Shown in pieces: positions 44,193 through 54,422 of a DNA stretch of 64,000 nt (position 1 is its first letter; each line of letters opens with the position of its first letter). The stretch is taken from the NCBI RefSeq assembly GCF_024586455.1, contig NW_026089623.1, forward strand, positions 10,760,204-10,824,203. The letters are read 5' to 3'. The translations under genes were made by a program, and so were the position numbers. The notes beneath the pieces are model-generated. The model was not told where the DNA came from, made no database searches, and saw nothing but the letters and a program-made list of their open reading frames with translations. This stretch comes from Bactrocera neohumeralis. Its lineage: Eukaryota > Arthropoda > Insecta > Diptera > Tephritidae.

Positions 44193-44543
44193 TTAGTGGG
44201 GTTTTTTCTTTAATTTCAGTCTTTTCAAATGTGGAGCACTACGTATCACTCTTTGAATTGTAGATAAGCTCGCTTTAACATTAACATTTGCCCTAATCTT
44301 TGCGGTCGAGGCGTGAGAGTTTGAGGCTTCTCTCAAAATTGCTCTCTTATCAGCAGCGGAAATCACTCTATTATTCCCTCCTTTGTTATTTTTGCCATAA
44401 TTCAACTTATTGCTGAGGAATGCTGATATAACTTTACGACTTCTGCCCATTTTTTTGGATATTGAACTTATGGACAGCCCTGCTTCCTTGTAAGCTTCAA
44501 TTTTGGATCCTTCCTCAACAGATAGCGATTTTCCTTTACCCAT
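44193..44543 (-). CDS. Tc3-like transposase DNA-binding domain
   Basis: A 116-codon open frame starting MGKGKSLSVEEGSKI. It has two helix-turn-helix units: GLSISSISKKMGRSRKVISAF and, further on, TIQRVIRSAPHLKR, as in bipartite Tc3-type DNA-binding domains. The frame ends at a stop before the catalytic part at 43570-44190, which belongs to the same ancestral gene. Alone it could in principle still bind the element's ends. Confidence 0.7.
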   Translation of the reverse strand: MGKGKSLSVEEGSKIEAYKEAGLSISSISKKMGRSRKVISAFLSNKLNYGKNNKGGNNRVISAADKRAILREASNSHASTAKIRANVNVKASLSTIQRVIRSAPHLKRLKLKKKPH

Positions 44544-44578
44544 ATTAAAGCTAATAGTTTACTTTAGCAGTATAAAAC

Positions 44579-45633
44579 AAGTAAGGAAGGGCTAAGTTCG
44601 GGTGTCATCGAACATTTTATACTCTCACATGATAAAGTGATAATCGAGATTTCATTATCCGTCATTTACATATTTTTCAAATACCGTATTTGTGTAAAGT
44701 TTTATTCCGCTATCATCATTGGTTCCTAATTTATGTATTATACAGAGAAGGCATCAGATGGAATTCAAAATAGCGTTATATTGGAAGAAGGCGTGATGTC
44801 AACCGATTTCACCCATATTTCGTACATGTCATCAGGGTGTTAAGAAAATATTATATACCGAATTTCATTGAAATCGGTATAGTAGTTCCTGAGATATGGT
44901 TTTTGGTCCATAAGTGGGCGACGCCTCGCCCATTTTCAATTTTTAAAAAGCCTGGGCGCAGCTTCCTCCTGCCATTTCTTCCGTAAAATTTAGTGTTTCT
45001 GACGTTTTTTGTTAGTCGGTTAACGCACTTTTAGTGATTTTCAACATAACCTTTGTATGGGAGGTGGGCGTGGTTATTATCCGATTTCTTCGATTTTTGA
45101 ACTGTATGTATATGGAAATGCCTGAATGAAACGACTCTATAGAGTTTGGTTGACATAGCTATAGTAGTTTCCTAGATATATACAAAAAACTTAGTAGGGG
45201 CGGGGCCACGCCCACTTTTCCAAAAAAATTACGTCCACGTATGCCCCTTTCTAATGCGATCCTTTGCTCCAAATTTCACTTTAATATCTTTATTTATGGC
45301 TTAGTTATGACACTTTATAGGTTTTCGGTTTTCGCCATTTTGTGGGCGTGGCAGTGGGCCGATTTTGCCCATCTTGGAACTTAATCTTCTTATGGAGCCA
45401 AGGAATTTGTGTACCAAGTTTCATCACGATACCTCAATTTTTACTTAAGTTACAGCTTGCATGGACGGACGGACAGACAGACATCCGGATTTCAACTCTA
45501 CTCGTCACCGTGATCACTTTGGTATATATAACCCTATATCTGACTCTTTTAGTTTTAGGACTTACAAGCAACCCATATGTGAACAAAACTATAATACTCG
45601 CCTTAGCAACTTTGTTGCGAGAGTATAAAAATT
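44579..45633 (+). repeat. 1-kb dispersed repeat, copy 4
   Basis: Forward full-length copy, ACAAGTAAGGAAGGGCTAAG to GAGAGTATAAAAATT, inserted just upstream of the Tc3-like transposase start. The terminal-type inverted repeat and a short GGACGGACGGACAGACAG tract (about 45464-45481) are present. Confidence 0.75.
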
Positions 45634-45915
45634 GGTTGCAATACGCATTCAACTGTTGAAGATAAACTGAAAAGAATTTGCATGTGCTAACCTGATGACG
45701 CAAAAATACAACACACTTCTCCATCAAAAATAATAGAAAATAGCAAAAACCAAATAACGGGATCTCTCTTTCACATGTTCTCTTTGCCAGTGATGGTGTA
45801 TACGAAGATCAGAAAAATAGAGTAAAATAATTTTGCAGCATCTTAACAAAGACAACTAAAAGAGCAATTATATAAAGCTGATAGGGGGTGTGCTAACCTG
45901 ATGATGCGCAGTGTA

Positions 45916-46793
45916 TGTAATTGCCGGTACGTCGTACGACAACCACTAGAGCCACAATTTTCAAATACTCCACAAATCGGTATAAAAAATAAAGTCAGAG
46001 TTACCTCTGACAGTCAATATATTTAAAGCACATAACACTTTTCGGCCCCGCAGGATGGCTTTCGCCAATAATGGGAAAAAACACACAATTCAGAACGAAT
46101 ACTTAAGCGGTGGCGCACTACTACTTGTCAAATTACAAATTTTCCAAAAAGTCGAAAAATCGACACCTATAATACAATATAGGACAACTCAAAATTAACG
46201 TTAAGGGATCACTATGTTCCCTATGCGATACTGTAACGAACCTGGACTTACAAAAAAGCAAAGGTCGCTCTTATCGCATCTACATAAGCGCTCCTCATAT
46301 TGGTGATTATGGGAATCAGCTGTAAAAAGCTTCGAATTAATTGTGAAAAATTGTGTCATTGTAAACAAGAGTCGATTCACTGTGCGCTCGCACGATCCCT
46401 CTCATTTAATAGCCCTAACCACATGGTATGTTTTCAAAGGCATGGAGTTGCTGTCCTTAATAAGCCGATAAAAAAAAATAATAATAACAAAATAAAATAT
46501 AATAAAACTGCAACAATCAGCAATAACACAGAAAAGGCACATAACAAACAACCAGTTTAGCAAACAGATGGTAAAGAAATTTTGAATAAAACCACAAATA
46601 GTAAACCTATCAAGGAAACAAAAGCAAATGCATGCCAAATATGTATGTTTAAAATCAAAGACGTTTTTAGCATTTACAGGTATTCTGCGCCCTTGGGTAC
46701 TCTGCCAGAAGTACTCCGCTATACATGCAATCGCATATATCGCACATATGTATGTGTAATACTAGGCAAAATATTTGCCTAGGGGGCCCAGTA
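45916..46793 (+). other. BEL/Pao 3' internal remnant
   Basis: No clear pol domain could be read. Several frames show stops. A purine-rich run, AGGGGG at 46781-46786, lies close to the 3' LTR and could be the polypurine tract, though ggcccagta follows it. Confidence 0.4.
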
Positions 46794-47280
46794 TGTTCAA
46801 ATGAGTTAAGCCTCCCCCACTCTATCCGGGAAAAACTGGCGCACCCTAGCACAACTCAACTCCCCTGAGAAGAACACCATACTTAACATCGGAAAACAAC
46901 ATGCACTAATACAACAAACCTCGGGACAAATTGCATTTCACCACAGCAGATGACAACTATCTAATTAACAAAAGGATTTGGTCATCGCTGCTTTTCCACT
47001 TTTTCGTTTACACACTGCGCCGCGTCAACACTATCTTTGACTCCGATCGACAGCATTCCGCCCGCGCCGACTTATAGCGATCCAACAAATTGGATATTAA
47101 CTCAATAAAACCATAATTTTATGTAATATCGGACAAAATAAAGGACAATTACAAATATATTGTAATCTTAATAAATACACTGTTTTTTCCTTTTAATTGC
47201 TCACGGGAGTGTGATTGCAAGTCGAAACATTTAAATACAGTGGTTTGTATTCCCCGATAAATTGGGTCAACATTTAACTA
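46794..47280 (+). repeat. BEL/Pao 3' LTR
   Basis: Begins TGTTCAAATGAGTTAAGCC, ends CAACATTTAACTA, 487 bp. It holds a 10-base stretch near 47250 (ttccccgata region) missing from the 5' LTR, plus about 14 substitutions. Confidence 0.85.
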
Positions 47281-47622
47281 CTTATGAATCAAGTGTAGTA
47301 GTAACGTTTACAATTATCATATTGCTATCTCAGTGTAACTCTCATATTAACTCTTAATTATTACTATTTTATTCATAATAATAAAATTATTAATTTTAAG
47401 TGTATTTGGAACGATTAGTTCAGTTAATCAAATTTTAGTTAAGCAAGTGATTTACATAACCTTAAAAGTACTCAGCACGTGTCACGAACTCCAACCAACA
47501 ACAGCTTTTGTGTTGTAAGTATACTTTTTTTATATAATTATTTGAATTTTTTACAACTATTGCTTCAATTTTTTTTTATCATTAAGTAATTTCATTAATT
47601 CTATTTGTATGTATTTTGAGCA
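47281..47622. other. Non-coding, probable Helitron 5' leader
   Basis: AT-rich without open frames of note. It lies between the BEL/Pao target duplication and the Helitron start codon. No TC end could be fixed. Confidence 0.4.
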
Positions 47623-48165
47623 ATGCCAAGAAAACGCAAAAGGGCTGATTTGAGCCGTAATAGAAGTAGGTCCAGAGGTATGAAAGATAAAAAATCCCAA
47701 AGAACCGAAGAACAAATCCGGCAACAAAATGCTGATGCACGTGTGAGCATGCAGCAATTGCATCTAGAACAATCAGAAGATACACGAGCTGAAGTTATTC
47801 GTTTAGAACTACGACAATCACTCCGTTTCACGGTTAATAGACGCAGAACCAATGACCAACAACGCCAACAGGTACATCGTGATATTAAATCAGATTAATT
47901 TTTGCGTCTAGAGTTCCAATAAGAGCCCAATATTGAATATTATGCTCATTCAAAAGTGGTAATTGGTACCATGGATAAGGAATGTCCTCATTGTCATACT
48001 CTCAAATTTAAAAATGAGCCACCTGGGATGTGTTCCGCGTCAGGAAAAGTGCAGCTATCTGAAATTGAAACACCACCTGAACCACTAAACGGTTTACTTA
48101 TCGGGACGGGTCGAGATTCTAACGTTTTCCTGAAGTCAATTCGAACCTTTAATTCATGCAAATAA
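47623..48165 (+). pseudogene. Helitron amino-terminal region
   Basis: The first frame (47623-47898) starts MPRKRKRADLSRNRSRSRGM and continues RTEEQIRQQNADARVSMQQL, a start typical of insect Helitron proteins. The next (47956-48165) includes MDKECPHCHTLKFKNEPPGMC, a zinc-binding segment with paired Cys, then PPEPLNGLLIGTG. A stop at 47896 and a frame change separate them. Confidence 0.7.
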
Positions 48166-48429
48166 TAATCTTAAGTTCATTGCTGATACACATCGTTCAT
48201 ATGATGCCGTCCAATATCCGCTAATATTCTGAAAGGGGCAAGACGGATATTGCATAAAAACAAAGCAACGAGAACCCGTACCAGATACTTCATTTATTAT
48301 GAACTCGATCATTAACCATTTAACAAAACAGTTCAATTATTGAACGTAATTAATTTAAATTAATATTCATAAACACATTATTAAAGGAACTGAATCAAAC
48401 AAGAACGTTAACTCGAACAATTATTATGC

Positions 48430-49027
48430 GTATCGGTTAATGATTCGGCGCGGCCTGGACGACGTCATTCTACGATGTCGTGAGCTTTGTCAAAATTCAG
48501 TCGACATGTACGAGTGAGGAAGAGTACATTCACATACGAGACGCTATTAACATCCACGCCGTCGCCGAAATTGGTAACTCTGTCATTTTACCGCCACGAC
48601 GATTTCTGTGGAAATTCCAGATCCGTGTACTGACCAAGTGAAGTTAGATATTATTACAGCAAACATGATCCATAGTCCATGCGGTATTCTTCATCGTTCA
48701 TCGCCTTGCATGGCAGATGGAAAATATTCGAAAAATTTCCCTAAGGATTTCACTAATGATACGATAACAAATACCGACGGATACCCAATATATCGGCGAG
48801 GAAGTACTGAAAATGGCGGACAATTAAAACTATCAGTAACGCAGTCATCGAACTTGACATTCATTGGGTGGTACCATATTTCTCTTATTAATGTTGAGTC
48901 ATGCAGTTCTGTGAAGAGTATCAAATACATTTGCAAATATGTTAATAAAGGAATTGTTATAGCTGTATTTAGATCTGAAAATACTAATGTAAATGCTCCT
49001 CCGTTGAATGAAAATGATGAAAAATAG
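48430..49027 (+). pseudogene. Helitron Rep domain remnant
   Basis: Contains IPDPCTDQVKLDIITANMIHSP, then KNFPKDFTNDTITNTDGYPIYRR and KYICKYVNKGI near the end. The last carries the Tyr/Lys motif used for strand nicking in Helitron Rep proteins (YxxKYxxK type). The HxH metal motif normally upstream is not visible. Stops flank this piece. Confidence 0.65.
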
Positions 49028-49437
49028 GCTGGAATTAAAATGAAGCTATCTGGCGTATTTTCGGTTTCCCAATTCATGTACGGGATCCAGCAGTTATCGA
49101 TTTAGGCAGCTTAGTGTACTGACTACATGTTTCCCGGCCCGACCGCAAATGTAGTGGGATAATCACAAAGATGCAATGACTGATGACATTTTGAATCGAT
49201 ATCGTACAAGGTACAACAGTCTAACGATATCATTCAGTGATGCAATGCACAATGAATCATTGATTTCTATCGAGGATCTTTGCATAGCTATTGCGAATTT
49301 AGCAATCAGTCATTTCGGTATGGGCCCACCGAATCGAAGAGCATCTGATTTACTCAACACAGATAAGAATCGTTAAGTACAGTACAATTATGTGGAAATG
49401 GTAGGCATTGTTATTCGCAATTTTCCATTACTAAACG

Positions 49438-49845
49438 ATGAACAAAAAATTTCGGCAGGACAAGGATGATTCTTGTTTTTTTTTTGGATGCACCAGGTGG
49501 AACTGGCAAAACGTTCTTTATTACGCTACTTCTTGCCGAGATGCGCTCAATAAATGGCATCGCATTGACCGCTGCTTCTTCTGGAATTGCAGCAACTTTA
49601 TTGGATGGAGGCAGAACAGCTCATTCAGCATTTAAGCTGAACCTTCAAAATAATTCAGATGCAGTGTGCAACATAAAAAAAAACCAATCGTCTATGGTCA
49701 CAGTGCTGAAACAATGTAAAATTAATATATGAGATGAATGCACTATGCACACTTGCTCGGCATTGGATAGCACACTAAAGGATATAAAAAAAGATAAATC
49801 TTTTTTGCGCACTTTGTTACTTCTTTGAGATGATTTCAGACAAAC
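49438..49845 (+). pseudogene. Helitron helicase, Walker A part
   Basis: The frame at 49466-49732 shows FFLDAPGGTGKTFFITLLL, the ATP-binding Walker A of the Pif1-type helicase, then ALTAASSGIAATLLDGGRTAHS, the next conserved helicase block. Frameshifts on both sides. The DEE-type Walker B follows in decayed form before the LINE insertion. Confidence 0.75.
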
Positions 49846-49855
49846 ACTTGCCGTT

Positions 49856-50690
49856 GTGTCAAATACTTGCCCAACGATTCAGCAATACTTAAAGCTCAGA
49901 AAGGACCTCTACCTGGCGTTCGATACCAAACGAGGTTTCAGACAAGGCGACTGCCTTTCGTGCGACTTCTTCAATCTGCTCTTGGAGCAAATAATTCGAG
50001 CTGCAGAACTTAATCGAGTAGGTACAATCCAGCGCCGTTAGTTATGCTTTCTCCAGACTGGATAAGGAAGCGAAGCAGATGGGCCTGGCAGTGAACTAGG
50101 GCAAGACGAAATATCTCCTGTCACCAAACAAACAGTCGCCACACTCGCGGCTTGGCTCCCACGTCACTATTGACAGTCATAACTTCGAAGTTGTAGATAA
50201 TTTCGTCTACCAGCATTAACAGCAACAAGAATGTCAGCTGGAAATCCAACGTAGAATAACTCTTGCTAACAGGTGCTACTTTGGACTGAGTAGGAAATTA
50301 AGAAGTAAAGTCCTCTCTCGACGAACAAAAACCAAACTCTATAAGTCGCTCATATTTCCCGTCCCGTCTTGTTATATGGTGCAGAGGCTTGGATGATGAC
50401 AGCCACCGATGAGTCGACTCTGCGAGTTCTCGAGAGAAAAATTCTGCGAAAGATTTATGGTCCTTTGCGCGTTCGCCACGGCGAATATCGCATTCGATGG
50501 AACGATGAGCTGTATGAGTTATACGACGACATTGGCATGGTTCAGCCAATTAAAATACAGCGACTACGCTGGCTAGGTCGTGTTGTCCGAATGGACGAAA
50601 AGAGAAGAAGAGGGAAACGACTGGCGCGCTGTTGTTAACTCGGCTATAATCGCGTAAGCGGTGTCTACGCCAATAAAGAAGAATAAGAAG
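49856..50690 (+). mobile_element. RTE-like LINE, 5'-truncated, inside Helitron 2
   Basis: Covers the reverse transcriptase block FDTKRGFRQGD to the AAG-rich 3' tail. The 10-base sequence acttgccgtt lies on both sides (49846-49855 and 50691-50700), the likely target duplication, and Helitron coding resumes after it. The first about 50 bp do not match other copies. Several internal deletions, including loss of the YADD region. Confidence 0.75.
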
Positions 50691-50945
50691 ACTTGCCGTT
50701 ATTTCACGTTCAACGTACGCTGATAAAATCAACCGTTGCTTAAAATCATTGCGTCTATGGCGTAATGTTGGAAAAGTAAAACTGACGGTGAACATGCGCT
50801 AAACCATTATTCTCTAAACACTTATTAGATATTGGCGATGGAAAAGTTGCTGTACATGAAAATACTGGATACATAAAAGTACAGGCGGACTTCTGCACAA
50901 TCATCGGCTCGCAAAATACCTATATCGATTACATATGTATGTAAT

Positions 50946-51206
50946 AGGTTGTCAAAAAAGTCTTGCGGTATTTTTATTGATTTTTTTATTTTTATTGAAA
51001 TTGAAATGAATTTTTGATGACTCATGTCCAGCTCTTGACCGATGCTACAGCTGCTACTATGCCGGTCTCTTTCGACCAATTCAGCGATTTTATCGCAATT
51101 TTCGACGGCAAAGATAGATAGCATGACCCGATGCGACGAATAAAACTAGAACTACGCGCTTTCAGCGCCAACTAGCGAAAATACCGCAAGACTTTTTTGA
51201 CAACCT
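50946..51206. mobile_element. mariner deletion derivative, about 260 bp
   Basis: Perfect 29-base terminal inverted repeats beginning AGGTTGTCAAAAAAGTCTTG. Read on the reverse strand, the interior keeps a bit of mariner helix-turn-helix coding (IAELVERDRHSSS, then IGQELDMSHQ). This is a MITE derived from a mariner with the remaining transposase deleted. It lies in the helicase part of Helitron 2. Confidence 0.8.
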
Positions 51207-51215
51207 TATATTTAC

Positions 51216-51945
51216 ACACACAATATGCAAATCTGTGGCATCAAGTGGCTGGCAAAAAGAGCGATTTTGGCAAGTAAAAATGTGGACGTCAATGAGTTCA
51301 ATTTAAAGACACAAGACTTGTTGCCTGGGGTCTTGGTATCATATATGTAAATCTATCGATGCAGTTTGTGATACCAACGAAATTTGGAATTATCCAGTTG
51401 AGTTTTTAAATTCGTTGGATTTGCCAGGCATGCCACCACACCATTTACAAATAAAGGTTGGATCACCGATTATTATTATATTCGTAACTTAAACCCACAA
51501 CTGCCAATGGCACATGATTAGTCACTAAAACATTAATGGAAAACCTTATTGAAGCCATCATCTTGAATGGCATGTTTGAAAGCGAAAATGTATGTGTTGC
51601 CCTCAGAAATCCATATGATTCTGACAGATGCGCCACTTGAATTCAAACGCACTCAATTCACAATTAGATTGGCATTCATTATGACAATCAATAAGTCACA
51701 AGTCCCAGACATTGTCTGTATGAGCTTTGATTTGGAAACACCATGCTTTTCCTACGGGCAACTATGTACATAATATGGCATGTTCTCGAGTGGGAAAACC
51801 GTCCAGTTTGTTTGTGTTGCCTAAAGATAGACTAACCAAGTCACACTCTATTGAGCTAGATATTAATTTCTTTTTTTTTTCAACTTCCATAATTGATAGT
51901 AAAAATATGAATAATTTTTTTCGATGTATAGGTAGCTAACAATAA
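51216..51945 (+). pseudogene. Helitron helicase, carboxy-terminal part
   Basis: Reads AKRAILASKNVDVNEFN, EIWNYPVEFLNSLDLPGMPPH, then RLAFIMTINKSQ and CFSYGQLCT with SRVGKPSSLF in the following frame. These are the last conserved motifs of Helitron helicases, including the position of the catalytic Gln/Arg residues. Multiple stops. Confidence 0.7.
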
Positions 51946-52084
51946 TTGTAATTTGAAATATATTCTCTACGTTAATAAACATTAATTTACAACCGCAAAT
52001 TAATCATACTATTATGGTTTATAACGCTTTGGATTATAAATACATCCCCGAACACTTATACTCGTAGCTAGTTTTACTAAATAT
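51946..52084. other. Short AT-rich spacer
   Basis: No feature recognised. Confidence 0.4.
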
Positions 52085-52440
52085 ATTGGGTAGTCGAAAA
52101 GGTCTTTTCGTATTTATAATAAAATTTCAACTTATTTTTTATATTACTAATAATAAATAAATAAACAAGTACACACGTACCATTCTGGTCGACCACTATT
52201 TGCCTTTTTCCGCTAGATTCATTATTCCATCAGTGAAAATCGAAATTTCCAGAACGGAAGTGATCAAACCATTGTTGTACTACACGAACTGATACAGTAT
52301 CGTCTCCGTAAACTTTATAAATTTCATTGGTGGCATGTTGGCATTCTTCCATTTTTTATTCAAAAATTTCAAAGTTTAGCGAATTACTTCACTATTGTCA
52401 ATTACTTTTGAAACAGCTTGAACTTTTTTTTGGTTAAATG
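52085..52440 (-). mobile_element. mariner fragment
   Basis: Begins with a mariner-like end, ATTGGGTAGTCGAAAAGGTC, at about 52087. On the reverse strand a start segment reads HATNEIYKVYGDDTVSV and VVQQWFDHFRSGNFDF, the amino-terminal DNA-binding part of mariner transposase. Internally deleted; no catalytic part. The other end is not identified. Confidence 0.6.
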
Positions 52441-52689
52441 GTACTTAAGATCTCACACTATAAAGTACGCCACAATGCGACTGGAGATATACGACGGCAA
52501 CGACATCTACAAGGTGTGTTCCATAGTAAACAGGACTTTTTGAATCTAGCGCCCCTGGTGAAGTCGTCTATATGTGCGACTGGTGCGGTAGAATTTTCTA
52601 TCTTTATCGCTGTCCATTGTCCAGTGAGAATTTCATGACATTTCATAGATTGGAAGTGAAGTTATTACGTTTTAAGTGTCAGTATGTTT

Positions 52690-54422
52690 GTACTCTGATC
52701 GCCATTCACTTGAGAGTGGCCAGAAACGATTCTTTTACATATGACTCTAGCAGCTCACGATTTCCGGTCTTTAACCAAGTATCATCTGGGTAGCCTAGGA
52801 ACATCCGTTTGAAGGCGAAACATCGCCTCCGCAAGGTTGTGCACTGGGTTTGAGACCCGCCACGTAAAAAACACCCCCAATGAAAGGAAGCAACAAGCCT
52901 CGAATGAGAGACTCCCCTTTCAACGAAGACCATGGCGAACGAAATAAGGACTACGAATTAAGGGCATGCACCTGGAATGTCCGGACCCTTAATTGGGAAG
53001 ATGCCGCTGCCCAGCTGGTTAATGTCCTCGTTAGAGTGAAGGCTGACATCACCGCCGTCCAAGAAATGCGATGGACGGGACAAGGACAGAGCCAAGTAGG
53101 TCTTTGTGACATTTAGTACAGTGGCCATATAAAGGAGCGCAAGTTTGGACTGGGATTCGTGGTGGGAGAGAGACTCCGTCGCCGAGTACTATCATTCACT
53201 CCGGTGAATGAACGTGTAGCCAAATCCGCATAAAAACGAGGTTCTACAACATATCGCATATTTGCGCCCACGCCCCGACGGAAGAGAGGAAGATGTGACC
53301 AAAGATGCCTTCTATGAGCGCTTGGAGCGCACTTATTAGAGCTGCCCCGCCACGATGTCAAAATCGTGTTTGGCGACTTTAACGCCAGGGTGGGCAAAGA
53401 AGGTATCTTTGGCAATACGGTCGGTAAATTCAGCCTCCACGATGAAACATACCCAAATGGGTAGAGGCTGATCGACTTCGCCGGGGCCCGAAATATGGTT
53501 ATCTGTAGTACTAGATTCCAGCACAAGAAAATAGATGAAGCTACTTAGCTGCCTCCGGCTCGAAAAGCCACCAACCAGATCGATCATGTTGTGATAGACT
53601 GAAGACACGTCTCCAGTGTTCTAGACTCAAACTCTTTACGTTCAGATGCAACCGAAACCATTGGTTTTCGGAAAATGGAAAAGAACAGAGAGGAGTGCCG
53701 TATCGCAGCGGAGAGAAAACAGACTGCCTACCTCGCATCATTACGATCGTCCACAACACGTGCGGGATGGGATAGTTACCGAGAGTTGAAGCGGGCAGCG
53801 AGACGCATTTGCAGACAGAGAAAGAAAGAGGAGGAAATGCCTGAGTATGAAAAGCTTGATGGCCGACAGGGGTAATGCTCGAAAATTCTATGAAAAAATG
53901 CGGCGGCTTACAGAAGGTTTCAAGACCGGAGAATACTCTTGTAGAACCCCCAAAGGTGATCTAGTCACCGATGCCCAAAGCATACTAAAATTATGGATAG
54001 AACACTTCTCCAGCCTGCTGAATAGCAGTGAACGTACAACACCAGGAGAAGGCGAACCTGATTCCCCAATCGATGACGATGGAGCAGACGTTCCATTGCC
54101 CAACCAAGTAGAAGTTCGAATAGCAATTACCCGCCTGAAGAAAAACAAAGGGGGCCGATGGATTGCCGGCCGAGCTATTCAAACACGGCGGCGAAGAACT
54201 GATAAGGAGCATGTATCAGCTTCTTTGTAAAATATAGTCAGACGAAAGCATGCCCCACGATTGGAATTTTAATGTGCTATGCCCAATCCATAAAAAGGGA
54301 GACCCCACAACTACCGTGGGATAAGCCTCCTCAACATCGCATTTGAGGTTCTATCGAGCGTATTGTGTGAAAGATTAAAGCCCACCGTCAACAAACTGAT
54401 TTGGATTTATCAGTGTGGCTTT
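52690..54422 (+). mobile_element. RTE-like LINE copy, front part, decayed
   Basis: Starts with the family leader (TCTGATCGCCATTCACTTGA) and endonuclease frames at 52880-53116, then shifted pieces to 53620, a deletion, and the linker to the start of reverse transcriptase (53675-54422). It stops after the QCGF motif. From 54423 the sequence is the reverse complement of the 3' end of another copy. Upstream, 52441-52689 contains no recognised gene; some of it may be the leader. Confidence 0.75.
52880..54230 (+). pseudogene. LINE endonuclease and linker, several frameshifts
   Basis: Pieces include TWNVRTLNWEDAAAQL and AVQEMRWTGQGQSQ (52880-53116), then a stop, the metal-site block readable as FGDFNARVGKEGIF near 53370 (where the usual Leu before Gly-Asp-Phe is Phe), and a deletion near 53620. 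53675-53875 and 53847-54230 give the basic linker and the RRLTEGFKTGEYSCRTPK segment leading to the reverse transcriptase. This last part preserves the reading lost in copy A. Confidence 0.7.

Larger units (their letters stand above)
43240..45913 (-). mobile_element. Tc3-like DNA transposon with doubled inverted repeats
   Basis: Ends CACTGCGCATCATCAAGTTA at 43240 and its inverted match at 45913, with TA on both sides (43238-43239 and 45914-45915). A second copy of the inner part of this motif, catcaggttagcacac, lies about 217 bp inside the left end (43458), and its inverse about 213 bp inside the right end (45682-45701). This IR/DR arrangement is known from Tc3 and salmonid-type Tc1 elements. 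It carries a reverse-strand transposase and, at 44579-45633, a 1-kb repeat. Confidence 0.8.
32538..47280 (+). mobile_element. BEL/Pao LTR retrotransposon hosting several other elements
   Basis: Two related direct repeats (LTRs at 32538-33014 and 46794-47280) enclose gag and a trace of pol of the BEL/Pao group. The 5-base sequence cttat lies immediately outside both ends (32533-32537 and 47281-47285), the target-site duplication. Of 13.8 kb internal sequence only about 3.4 kb belongs to the element itself. The rest is a hAT-like transposon, a copia element and a Tc3-like element carrying a further repeat. Most of pol is missing. The LTRs differ at roughly 3 percent of positions plus a 10-base indel, so the insertion is clearly older than the copia copy. 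Confidence 0.85.
47623..51945 (+). mobile_element. Second Helitron, decayed and interrupted
   Basis: Rep and helicase pieces in order along 4.3 kb, all forward: an Arg-rich start, zinc-finger-like segment, Rep part, Walker A helicase part, and helicase end. Two later insertions split it: an RTE-like LINE (49856-50690) and a mariner derivative (50946-51206). Neither terminal CTAG nor TC ends were identified with confidence. It is less shortened than the Helitron at 18059. Confidence 0.7.

Noticed and set aside
46300..46560. Env-like or other ORF near the BEL/Pao 3' end
   Set aside because: Lys/Asn-rich low-complexity reading without motifs; most likely chance.
52441..52689. Second mariner fragment or LINE leader
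   Set aside because: Some words resemble mariner ends, others the LINE leader, but neither could be supported well enough to annotate.
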